From the NCBI GenBank assembly GCA_033085395.1, contig JANQBS010000180.1, positions 18,713-82,712 of the forward strand: 64,000 nt of DNA, read 5' to 3'. Shown in pieces: positions 12,332 through 21,876 of this stretch. The DNA is from Xanthoparmelia taractica. Lineage: Eukaryota; Ascomycota; Lecanoromycetes; Lecanorales; Parmeliaceae. Below the pieces are notes generated by a model. It was not told the DNA's origin. It ran no database searches and worked only from the letters and a program-made list of their open reading frames with translations. Within the stretch, counting starts at the first letter, position 1, and every line of letters begins with the position of its first letter. A program made the position numbers and the translations under genes.

Positions 12332-12942
12332 ATGATCAACATCCTCCCATTCGCGCTCGTTGGTCTGCTTGCCACAGCAGTCAGCTCCACCCCATTCAAC
12401 CTCAAAAGACAGGACGGGCAGCAAGTCATCTTCCGCAGTGACCTCAAGCAAGGGGAAGGCCAATCGCCCGAGTTCAAAAACGTCTTCTGTAAGCCCGGAA
12501 GACATGCCGTCAATGTACAGAGACGGTAACACTAACCGAGCACGCAGTGAGTCACGCCGAAACAAATACCACTGGCAAATACGACATCACCTTTGTCAAT
12601 CAAGCCGAAAAAGCAAACGCCGATAGATCAGTTGTCGAATCCCATGGTATGCCCACCGGCATCGGCAACAACCTGACCCTCTACATCAACATGGGCACCG
12701 ACAAGAAGAACCCAAAGGGCCTGCAACCCGTTACCTTGGGCACGAAGCAGCAGAGCGCGGGCTGGTTTTATACGGTCAACGGAGAATTGAAGTCGGCCTC
12801 CAGTGTTCCGCAGTGGGATACTTGGGTCATCTGTGAAGGTGATCAGGGGTATCCAACATTGTCGTGGGTTGGGGTCGTGGATCTGACGGTGCATATTCCG
12901 GAACATTGCAGTGCTGTCAGATTATTTGCGGATGGTGTATAA
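12332..12942 (+). CDS. Secreted protein, 183 aa, one intron (possible DUF7907-like)
   Basis: Exons are 12332-12488 and 12548-12942. The 59-nt intron has donor gtaagc, a textbook branch site ctaac and acceptor gcag, and sits in phase 1. The first 20 residues (MINILPFALVGLLATAVSST) form a signal peptide, followed by a likely Lys-Arg processing site (LKRQDG). The mature domain has NNLTLYINMGTD, WFYTVNGEL, a WDTWVICEGDQGYPTLSW motif and a final VDLTVHIPEHCSAVRLF. Two cysteines remain in the mature chain and could pair. The ending W..W.(V/I)C..G.P.L.W...P..C..V.L resembles the fungal DUF7907 domain as I remember it; that is recall, not a search. The role is unknown; a cell-wall or effector-like function is possible. 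Confidence 0.8.
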
Positions 12943-13622
12943 TAGGGGCCTCCTCGTGGCATGGGCAGTGAGGTGAGCGTGTATATATAGACTTCTGAAG
13001 CGTTTTGTGCCGGTTGCCATATCCTCGTATTTATATATCGTTCTGTTGTGCGGTGCCAGAGCACGATCTTTCAAGTTCAAGATAACGCCGGTCGGTCTTT
13101 TGTTCGAACAAGACCTTTCTCGGAAGGCATTGATGAAAAGATGTCTTGTATGATTGCTGAGCGCATACTTCACGAGTACGTGTTCTGGCAAAGATCTCAG
13201 TCTCATGGCGCTTTAAGATTTGTCTCCTTACACTCGTGCATTATTATCGCGACGCACGGCTTCCCCCTTGAGTATATCAAATCGCGGTGCTTGGCCGGAC
13301 ACACAATGAGCTAGTTACTAGTCACACCATCACCGCAAGTGACCCGAGTAATGGCCTTGCGCATTATTTATGGGATGCAAAAGGCACCAGTGGTCAAGTC
13401 AGTACGCTTTTCAATCAGTTCTTCAAATTTTGTTCGTTTCAAGCAGAGACATGCTGACACGAATGGGTCTACATCCGCTGGTCTACCCGCATGCTACAAG
13501 TAGTCGATCATTGTAGCGCAACACTCTATGCGATTTTGCGAAAAAGGTATCTCTCTAATCGCACCCTTCTAGACCTACTATTTAAGTTCATCTATCTCAT
13601 TGACGGCTGGAATCATCGAGCC
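12943..13622. other. Intergenic, no gene supported
   Basis: The reading frame of the next gene extends upstream to 13,491, but the first well-placed ATG is at 13,623. I see nothing else coherent here. Confidence 0.45.
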
Positions 13623-14522
13623 ATGGTCGTCATCAACCATTGCACTCCTCACCAGCTCAACGCGTATTCGACTGTACCATTGTCCCAAAGCGTCACAACT
13701 GGTGTTCAACACGACTTCGCCATCGGCAGCTTCGCACGATTCGGCAATCCCGTCGTCGCCCTCTCAATCCAAGATCGGCAAGATTTCCACGGCGCGTCCC
13801 ACTACAGCATGCGCGAGAAGCTGGATCTCGAAGGCTTCCTGGAGAACTTCTTGATCCTCGATGATCGCACGGCCGATTCCCACGCTATTTGGTACGTAGA
13901 GACGACGGAGACCAGCAAAGAATACGCTGCCATGGCCGCCGGCGGTGACAATCCCCCAATCACACACGAAGGAGAGGCTTTCCCGCTCTACCAAGCCCGC
14001 ATCCTTACGCAAGATGTTCCCATCCAGTGGGCGTCGTTCGATGCCGGCGTCAGCGACCTCGAAGACGACATCGAGAAATACAACCATCCGTATGACCCGC
14101 ATAATCCGCAACTGGAGCCTTTTACGCTCGGGCTCGACTTCTCGCGCAGGGAAGACGTACAGGGGTTTCTTATCGAGGCGAACATCAAAGCTGCATTTGA
14201 AGAAATCAATTGGAGCACTGATATTGAGCTGAGAAAGCAGATCTTGCCGAATCCGCCGGTCGTGGTGCAATTAACGCAGGAGGCCGCGAGAGAGGCGGGC
14301 TTGTTGAGTATGTGGAGGCCGGCGCAGCGGATTCCGCAAAGGGGGAAGACGGTCTCGATGACAGCGCCGTATGATTGGGATAGTCCGAAATGGGTGCAGG
14401 ATGGGACGAGTGTGGCTAAGAGGAAAAGTCGACGGAGTTTGTCGCTCTTGTCTCCGGGTAGTGATACGGCTGTTAGGACATGTCAGAGCAGGATGCTTCT
14501 GGGGCAGGGTTTCGGGATTTGA
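13623..14522 (+). CDS. Hypothetical protein, 299 aa
   Basis: This is a single exon. I prefer the ATG at 13,623 (context gagccATGg, MVVINHCTPHQLNAYSTV) over the upstream ATG at 13,491, because the upstream 44 residues look like chance extension into the promoter. The protein opens with a beta-type domain (VQHDFAIGSFARFGNPVVAL, ADSHAIWYVETTETSKEYAAM). It continues with an acidic middle (DAGVSDLEDDIEKY) and ends in a basic Ser/Arg-rich tail (VAKRKSRRSLSLLSPGS). There is no signal peptide or membrane segment, so an intracellular protein is likely. I do not recognise the family. Confidence 0.6.
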   Translation: MVVINHCTPHQLNAYSTVPLSQSVTTGVQHDFAIGSFARFGNPVVALSIQDRQDFHGASHYSMREKLDLEGFLENFLILDDRTADSHAIWYVETTETSKEYAAMAAGGDNPPITHEGEAFPLYQARILTQDVPIQWASFDAGVSDLEDDIEKYNHPYDPHNPQLEPFTLGLDFSRREDVQGFLIEANIKAAFEEINWSTDIELRKQILPNPPVVVQLTQEAAREAGLLSMWRPAQRIPQRGKTVSMTAPYDWDSPKWVQDGTSVAKRKSRRSLSLLSPGSDTAVRTCQSRMLLGQGFGI

Positions 14523-15854
14523 CAATGACGAGTAGTCGACTTACTTCTTTGCTCAGGCACAAGGTGAATGCGTCTTGAATTCTGTTGGAGGTAGCATAAG
14601 AGTATGCTTTCCCTTGGATGAGCACGAGCCACTGGTTGGTGCATAGGAGTTGTATCATTAGCGGGCGTGTAGGGCTGATTGAGAATGGAATCATCTACCA
14701 AAGTCAACGGCCACTTCAAGATCCCAACATCACCGCATCATTCATGGCTTGCAGGGATTACGAGTATGAACGATCAAAGGCGCGTATCACTTTTGCGACA
14801 CCGTCATATCGCTGCGGCTCTCCGTGGAGGTTGATTCTGGCATCGGATAATTACCTAGTAAACTGTGGAAGCTAGTGCCAAGTTCCAACCAAGCATTACT
14901 TTGCTGCTTGCGGCCCTCTGAGAGCCTTGATGCCGTTAGTACGGATCTCGGCACTTGTTTCCTGCAACAAGAAACGCTATCATCTACTGACATCAACGCT
15001 ACAGTAATAAAGATCAATACTTCATGACACAGCATTGCCCATTATCACTCTCTCCAAACCTAGAAGGTTGTTGAGGCAGCGTGTAATGTATGGGGATTGA
15101 GGAAAATGAAAGGTCCAAGACCTCCTCCAGGCCAGCCAGCATTACAGGGAACATAGCAACCCGACATTGTAACCAGTGAGGAGGCAAGGAGCCATGGATG
15201 TTTTGATTCGTTTGTCAGAACTGGTATCGGTTGATTTGGACTTGTTCATGCGTTCAAAAAGACAGTCCCAACGAATGAGGGTCTCGCTCTGTGAGTTCAT
15301 GCTTTGAGCCTGGTGTTGCGTGGATCTCCCAGTCATCCTCGAACTCAAGCGCTACGGCTGGCTCTCAACAACTGCCCTTGGCTGCTCTTTCACCTCATTG
15401 TTGGTCTCAGCCTTGTTGCAAGACAAGTAGCCAATCTTAGCTAATATGCAGTTCCAGTTGCACTTGGTAAATTACATCAAGACATTGCAGACTCCCGTAG
15501 AACAACACATTGGACGTGGAGGCGCGATAAAGACATCGCCACCTGGCCAAATCTGGCAAACTTTCTCATATCCAACACATCCAGATCACAGCCTCCGCAA
15601 ACCAACAAGCTCGTGGCTTCTGATTCAACGGGCTCTTTATTGATGGGTGCAACTGTCTTGTGTATTGTGGTGGAGAAGTCTCATCCGCCGACAAGGTTGA
15701 GAATTGTGGAAGAGTCTCAGACATGCGATGGTGAGTGGGTCAACGCAAACTAGCGTTTCTTTGAGGCTTCTTTTGATTTCTTTCCAATGTCTCACACCTA
15801 TGCTTTGTCAATTGCCGTCCGACAGGAGATGGTGGGAGTCGCGAGTGGGATACT
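14523..15854. other. Intergenic, no gene supported
   Basis: Only short frames without motifs occur. The right end belongs to the upstream region of the SET-domain gene. Confidence 0.5.
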
Positions 15855-15914
15855 TATAGATCTTCCATCACCCGTATAGATCTTCCATCATCAGTATAGA
15901 ACTTCCATTACTGG
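15855..15914. repeat. Three tandem copies of a 20-bp unit in a promoter
   Basis: The unit is tataga-tcttccatca plus four variable bases. Two copies are almost exact and the third has two changes in the conserved 16 bases. The array ends 52 bp before the ATG of the SET-domain gene, so it could be a repeated factor-binding site or part of the transcription start region. Confidence 0.75.
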
Positions 15915-15966
15915 TACATTCAGCCTCTTCTTTCCATACACATCATCGTTACAAAACACACATCTA

Positions 15967-16969
15967 ATGGCACCGGCAACCGAAGACCAAGTAAGTTATC
16001 CAGCATTCTGTGCTATGTTCGTTCGACAGCCTGTACCAAGCTAATCACGCCAAGTTGAACGAGGAATTACATCTATCACTGAAGCGACTTGGTATCGCAC
16101 CCAGCTATGCAGACGTAGCGTTGTTCAGCCAATTCCCTTCGCCTCTTGGAGGTCTGGGGGTGAGAGCCATGGAAAACATTCCTTTCGGTACCCCTATCAT
16201 TTCGGAGGGGGAGCTCTTTTCAATCGTCAAGGGTAGGCGTGTCAATCAAACCCAGGCAGGATTGGAGCAATTTCAAGCACTCAGCTGCCCATTTCAGCCG
16301 GCCACGCCCGACGACCGATTTCGAGCAAATAGTTTTGCCATGGGCAGAGACACCCGAAGCGGAAAGGAAAAGCAGGGAATTTTCGTCCGCTCATCGCGGT
16401 TCAACCATTCTTGCGTACCGAATGCGCACTTCGCATGGAACTGGAGACTAAAGCGACTCACAGTGCACGCAATTGTTGACATTTCCAAAGGCGAAGAAAT
16501 TTTCGTCAATTACCGCAACGATGAGTGCCTCGACACCAGAGCTGAGCGTGTACAAGCACTGTCTGACGATTATAATTTCGACTGCACATGTCCAGCTTGT
16601 AAGCCAAATACAGCATTCGGGATTGCAAGCGAGGAGCGCCGAAGACGGATGCGAGACCTCCAGGATGATATCATTCTGAACAGAACCTCAACTGTAGCAG
16701 ACGAGAAAATCCAGCTGCTTGCCGATATCAAGTTCTTTCTCGTCCTGTTGCGACAGGAAGGCCTCCTTTACCCCCAGCTGGTAGACATATACGAAGAAGA
16801 AGTCATGTGGTACAGCAGAGAGATGAGCAGCACTGGAGCTGAGAATTCCTGGTACAAGGGAAGATGTCTCGAGGAGGCCCTAGTGGCTGCTAGGCAGAAG
16901 CGATTTGGATGTGACTTGCAACGGGTATGCGGCGCCGGAAGTCACCAAGACACTGAAGCTTATCATTGA
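15967..16969 (+). CDS. SET-domain protein with post-SET cysteines, 312 aa
   Basis: Exon 1 is only 24 nt (15967-15990, MAPATEDQ). A 64-nt intron (donor gtaagt, branch gctaatc, acceptor aag) leads to exon 2 at 16055-16969, in frame. SET motifs appear in order: GLGVRAMENIPFGTPI (about residues 41-56, cofactor-binding start), an interrupted middle with FRANSFAMG, RSSRFNHSCVPNAHF (NHSC at about 125, the conserved core) and GEEIFVNY (about 154, the catalytic Tyr). A FDCTCPAC post-SET zinc-type cluster follows at about 183-190. The family transfers methyl groups from S-adenosylmethionine to lysines in histones or other proteins. This compact form with a helical C-terminus resembles the SMYD/SET5-like fungal group, many with unknown substrates. 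The alternative is translation from a start inside the intron, which would lose the neat exon 1. Confidence 0.85.
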
Positions 16970-17696
16970 TTTGAAAGCACAGTGATGGACCTTTAGGGGT
17001 TGGACCAGGAAGACGATTGGAGAAGTGGGGAATTTGCGGGTATCACAGCGCTGGTCATAGAGCAATTGTATGGTCTGGTATTTTTGGCGTTCAACGGTTA
17101 TCTCTGGGAAGTACTAGCGAAATTTGCGTTAAAGCAAGGAGCACACAAGATTTCATGCATCGAATCTCCTCTAATGCGGGAAAGCCTAAATTGGAGTCTT
17201 GTGAGATCAGAAAAATGAATGTGGATTGTTACTTGCGAAAGTGAAGCTCTCCAACGGTTTCAGATTTTTCTGACTTGTGGAGTTGGCTTTTCAAGAACAG
17301 AAAACATGCTGATGCGTGAAGATGGAAAAAGCCCGAGGTAAGAGTCCATCTGATTATATATTCGCCCTGTCTGCGCTGAACTTTCAACAAGACGCGAATC
17401 GGCTGAATACTGGATCTCCGTTAAAGATGATTCTTTGGTCTTCGAATGTCTTTCGGCCCCAAAATCGAGAGCTAGTAAACCCCTCTTTCTGGGAGAACCC
17501 GACTGTTGACTTGAAAAAGGAGCAGTATCCGATCCGGCCGTAACAAAAACCAATCTACGGAGATGGGGAAAGTCCAGCGGCTAGCTGTCCAATCCCAAGA
17601 GTCGCTCGGGGATGTTCCGGACATCAAACCCAGTGGCTCAATCCGTCTGGTACAGTTGCAAAATCCTTTAACACTTTTTTTAATTCACTTAAGAGT
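16970..17696. other. Intergenic, no gene supported
   Basis: Short frames only. It separates two genes on the same strand. Confidence 0.5.
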
Positions 17697-18857
17697 ATGA
17701 CGACCGAAGATTCATACATATTCGGAGATGTTAAGATGGCTCTGGAAACACATGTCGACGCAGGCTTGGTTCTGCCAGAAGGATGGGTGGAAAATGAGCA
17801 AGAAATCATCAACGAGTTCTTCAATGAGAAGATGCCGGCTGCGCTCAAGCAAAGGGAACTCCGTGAGCCAGGCTTCACATGGAAAGGCTGCTCAGCTTCT
17901 GACTGTCTCGCCTACGCAAAATTCCTTATGCAAGGAATGCCTCTTGCCCTGGTCAATAATCAGGGAAGTAGCAGTTACACGCTCGTATGTCCGGGGCGGG
18001 ATCGAATCATCCAGTTTCGCATCTCGGAGCTCAACGTCGAAGTCGTTGATGAGGCGAAGCAAATGTATGGAGACCTCGTTGCCAAAGCCTTTCGCCATCA
18101 AAACTTTGTCCTTCCAGTTTACACGTACAACATACTTCCCGGCCAGCTTTACATCTGGCAGGAAGTTCCACGAGACTCGTTTCCATTGGAGCGTGAGAAG
18201 AGAACCGTCACTGACCTGGCGAAATTCATCGCCACCGCATCCCACTTTCCTCGTCCGAAGGATAGTTACAGCGACAATAGCTGGACCATGTCCGCCAAGG
18301 CAACTCTACAGCGCCTTAAACAAAACACTTCTCTGAGGGAGATGGCTCCTGAGATCCACATCCGGGTTGCATATCTCAGCACAAAGCTCCACCTCTTAGA
18401 CACTCTGCCTGGGGTCTTGACACACCTGGATCTTGTGGGCCAAAACATCCTTGTGGAAAAGGACACTGGCACCGTCACTGGAGTGGTTGGTTTTGATGAA
18501 GCCCGCACCGAGGCGTTCGGTATCAATATTTACACCCTTTACGAGAGTTTTGTCGGTGGCTTGCAGGATGGGCATTGGTCTCCTTACGACATGCCGGCGG
18601 GAGAGCAATATCCCGGACTGTCCGTGAGTGAGGCCTTAACAAGGGCGTTCTGGGACTCTTTGTGAGTGAACGTGGCTCCCGGTCTGGATAAAAAGGTCTT
18701 CGAGGAAGCGGTAGGGGTGGCGTTGAAAGTAGGACTTGTGAATCGTTACTTTGTGGGACCTATGCTGGATGAGATTGATCTGGACAACCGGATGCATGTG
18801 GTCTCGTTGGATTATGCGAAAGGGATTTTACTGTACCTCGAAAGCACCGGAGCATAG
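17697..18857 (+). pseudogene. Aminoglycoside-phosphotransferase-like kinase, interrupted by an in-frame TGA
   Basis: The frame from ATG 17697 runs 322 codons to TGA at 18663-18665. It then continues in the same frame for 63 more sense codons to a second stop at 18857. The first part carries an APH-type kinase core: THLDLVGQNILV (the HxDxxxxN catalytic loop) and VTGVVGFDEARTEAFGIN. The second part (APGLDKKVFEEAV...GLVNRYFVGPMLDEI...H..SLDYAKGILLYL) reads like the usual helical C-terminus of fungal members. The metal-binding Asp expected in GVVDF/GVIDW is a Gly here (GVVGF). A lost catalytic Asp together with an internal stop suggests decay. A CGA-to-TGA change would explain the stop. Splicing it out would need a 34-nt intron, shorter than the others here. 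Stop readthrough is possible, but the context (TGA-GTG) is not the known TGA-CTA signal. Confidence 0.7.
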
Positions 18858-19696
18858 TATCTGCACAGCAATTTGAAGGCAGATTTTGAACTGGCCACAA
18901 TGCGTCTCAGCTCGTAAGGATGCAAGGTTAGAATCAACGTCCAGTCTTAGAGGATGAATGAATGATGCTGCGAAGCTACTTTATTTCTTGCAGGTCTGAT
19001 GTCGGAGTGCAAAAATGAATTCCGTGCCGATGACAATGCCACACACACTCTCTGCAAGACGAGAACGTGTGGCAGCATCGTGTCTCAGTCCTTACTTACA
19101 ACACTAATATTTGTTATGCCTGTTGGTTAGAGAGGGCAAAACAATATGGTTGAATTCGTCGAATTCTAGCAATTTTGCGTGACAAGCGTCACAAACCTTG
19201 CCCCCATTGTAATGCCAATTAGACGTTAGGGGGTGTATGTTTGTTGTTGCATTTCTCTCCTGTCAAGAAGGAGCCAACATCCTCTGGGACGACCACGACT
19301 TTGTACGTAGTTGAAAAGGAATCCTCTCTTCTTAGGATTTGAAGAAGTAATTATCGGCGGATAAGTGGCATCTGGGCTTGAAGCAGGCACATGAGTCATC
19401 GAAGATCGTACATCTCCTCTGATGCAAGGCTGTGACAGCCGCTGGCCTTGATACTCAACACATCTGGTCTTCATTTTCCCCATTCCGGGCTGGTGTGACG
19501 TCGTTCGATTTTCAACACTTCTCAACAAGTAACAACGCCTCACGCTTCAACCTCCGTTGATCTTTTCACAACCTCCGACTTCACGTCCGCAACACCTTCG
19601 GTCAGACCATTCTCACCCGCAAGCTTTACCCAACGGAACATCACCGTCATCACCACCTCGTGTGTTGGCTCCTCCGACGTTGCTTCCCTGATCAGA
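18858..19696. other. Intergenic, no gene supported
   Basis: Nothing beyond short frames. Pyrimidine-rich, ATG-poor sequence at 19,540-19,690 fits the leader and promoter of the RING gene. Confidence 0.5.
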
Positions 19697-20455
19697 ATGG
19701 CTCTCAAATTCCCTTCCGGTAGAGTCTCTGTTAGCATCCGAGAGCTACAAGAAAACCAACTGAGCCAACCATGCTGCGGCGTGTGTGAAGAGCATTGGGT
19801 TATCGAAGATGACAAGTGCACCATGGGCCAGCTACTTGTCCTTCATCCATGTCAACATCTTGTCGGATCAAGCTGCTGGAGCACGGTACCAGACGAGCAA
19901 AAGGAGGAATGCCCCGTGTGTGAAGTCAAGATTTTGTGCAAAGAAAGTGTGCATGTACACAACACAATTACAAGGTTCGACACATCCATGGAGAAGAAGT
20001 TGCAGGAAAGAATCCGAATCAAGCTAGCAGAAAGCACAATCGGCGGGAAAAAAGTGGGAGAAGGGCTGACTGTTGTCGACGTTGAGGCTATCATGGGTTA
20101 CTTTGATATTCGTGCCCGTCTAGAGACGGCCAAAGCGGATCTCGGTCCCTTGTTTCCTTCAGCTAGAGACCTAACACCCGAACAACGAGAACAAAAGGAC
20201 CTCTTTCTTGACAGCATAAAGCAATACGACTACGGCAGCGAGCAGGAGAAGATCGCGTTTGCTCTTTTCGCTTTCAACATCAGCCGCGAAGCCGATTTCA
20301 CCTTGGAGGATCTCAAAAAGATACTGCCTTCGACCAGTAATCGGATCAAGGGACAATTCGCTGCGATCTTCGTAGACAAGGAGAAGACACCCGAAGACGC
20401 GCAACCGAAGATCGGACAAGAGGAGAGTGCCACAACACAACAGAAGGATGGGTGA
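19697..20455 (+). CDS. RING-type zinc-finger protein, 252 aa
   Basis: This is a single exon. The ring spans about residues 26-80: CCGVCEEHW, a loop with VLHPCQHLVGSSCW and then CPVCEVKILC. That gives a C-x2-C, C-x-H-x5-C and C-x2-C order matching a RING finger, which usually binds an E2 enzyme and promotes ubiquitin transfer. The rest is helical and charged (MEKKLQERIRIKLAEST, LTPEQREQKDLFLDSIKQYDYGSEQEKIAFALFAFN). It may be a substrate- or partner-binding region. There is no signal peptide or membrane segment. The C-terminus (KTPEDAQPKIGQEESATTQQKDG) is disordered. A small RING E3 ligase is the best reading; the substrate cannot be inferred. Confidence 0.8.
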   Translation: MALKFPSGRVSVSIRELQENQLSQPCCGVCEEHWVIEDDKCTMGQLLVLHPCQHLVGSSCWSTVPDEQKEECPVCEVKILCKESVHVHNTITRFDTSMEKKLQERIRIKLAESTIGGKKVGEGLTVVDVEAIMGYFDIRARLETAKADLGPLFPSARDLTPEQREQKDLFLDSIKQYDYGSEQEKIAFALFAFNISREADFTLEDLKKILPSTSNRIKGQFAAIFVDKEKTPEDAQPKIGQEESATTQQKDG

Positions 20456-21267
20456 TTGACTTGATGCAACAAGAGTCTGGACCAAAAGTTGCCCACCGGG
20501 AGGGACCTGGATCGGCCCCATTCAATACGCGGTCATTGGTATCTCCGGAACATGATCTCCTCGGCGACAGCGCGGTCATTGTGACTCGTGTGGCGGGATC
20601 GTTTAGAGCTACATTGGTTTTCACAAGATACACGAGGGATGTCATACCTTAGATACCAACATTGCTAGCGTTGACAACCAATGTCATCTGTGCAGTCTGC
20701 TTGCCATGTAGTATTTGCGGGTCTAAATCACCATTGGAAGCCCGGCATAAGCGAGTTCTGGATCGTATGTAACTTGCCCCAAATCCCTTTCCCCGCACGT
20801 AGCTTGTTGTATGCCTACTCAACTCCAACAAGGCTGAGGTGCATTTCCAACTCAGTCTGTAGCCTATGGCACAATCCTGATCGGGTGTCAGTCTTGCCGT
20901 CATTTGGGTTGATAGATTTAGGGTTGGGCTTAGGAGACCATTTTATGCTTGCTCAATACTTAGATTGTTGCTGCTGCTGATGGTCGCTCCAGACACCAAA
21001 AGTGGCCTGGTGATACATTGTTACCATTTTATCGGCGTGTAGCACAGGCCATTTGAAGATGGTTTCATATGACTCTCGTTGAGTCTTCTGAGAGTTTCTT
21101 GACTAGTGTGGTCTGAAACCCTTCCTTGAGGGAAGATCACCTTATGTGGCGGGCAACAACGCTCGATTTGCTTATTAAAAAAGTGCTCCGAGGAAATTTG
21201 TATCATCCCTCGATCTCGTAAACTGACCTCGCATGCCGATATACACGCCCAAAGCCTAAGTGGCTTC
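20456..21267. other. Convergent intergenic spacer, no gene supported
   Basis: It lies between the end of the RING gene and the end of a minus-strand secreted-protein gene. I see no supported feature. Confidence 0.5.
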
Positions 21268-21876
21268 TCACGCCATCCTCATCTCGCGTGATTGCAAAAA
21301 ACACCTCGAACAAATGCCTTCGCACCACCAGGAATTCCCCAAGCCCCACAGGGTACCCCTGAGATCGCTCCATTTCAATCTTATCGGGCCTGTCATCCGG
21401 GCGTTAACCGACAGGTCAGCGCCCGCCGTTGCTGCCTTATACGGTTGTGCCTTGATAGGAATATCGCCGTCGCCTGCAATCTCGATGAGGTTGGAGCCAG
21501 ACGTGTAAGCATCGAAGAATAATTTACGGATGGTAGTTATTTCGAGGCTTTGTCTTGAATCATCGTAGGTTATGAGGGTTAACGCGGTGTTTGCTATGGG
21601 GAAAGACGTGCTGCTCCTCATGAGTCCTCTGATGTTGGCAGCTAGGGTCAGCGCTTGCGTGTAGATGGCGGGAACTAGATTCTTTGATGCCTACTCTGGT
21701 AATGTCGGACTGAAGCGGGTGCTGTTGGGGCTGCACAACAACAGCGCCGAACTCTGTAGGGAACCGACCCTACTTAACGGAATAGATGAGACGTAGGAAG
21801 CTCGCTCGAGGGAAAGTAGAATAATTGACAATAGAAACACGATGAAATTTTGTGAGAGAGACGTCGCCTTGGCCAT
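21268..21876 (-). CDS. Secreted protein, 180 aa, one probable intron
   Basis: Two blocks in the same frame are separated by a TAG at 21691-21693. I read the gap as a 66-nt intron (21629-21694; donor gtaggc, branch-like gctgacc, acceptor atcag) in phase 2. Exons are then 21695-21876 and 21268-21628. Exon 1 has a strong signal anchor or peptide (NFIVFLLSIILLSLERASYV). Exon 2 gives TALTLITYDDSRQSLEITTI, a helix with FFDAYTSG, then LKWSDLRGTLWGLGNSWW. The total of 180 aa and a phase-2 intron behind the signal region match the secreted gene at 7,390. The alternative is a one-exon gene killed by the TAG: the putative intron has length divisible by three and, apart from that stop, an open frame that reads plausibly (LVPAIYTQALTLAANI). 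Transcript data would settle it. The function is unknown. Confidence 0.55.

Noticed and set aside
18663..18699. Very short intron to remove the TGA in the kinase-like gene
   Set aside because: The only usable signals would give a 34-nt intron, shorter than every other intron in the window (46 nt or more).
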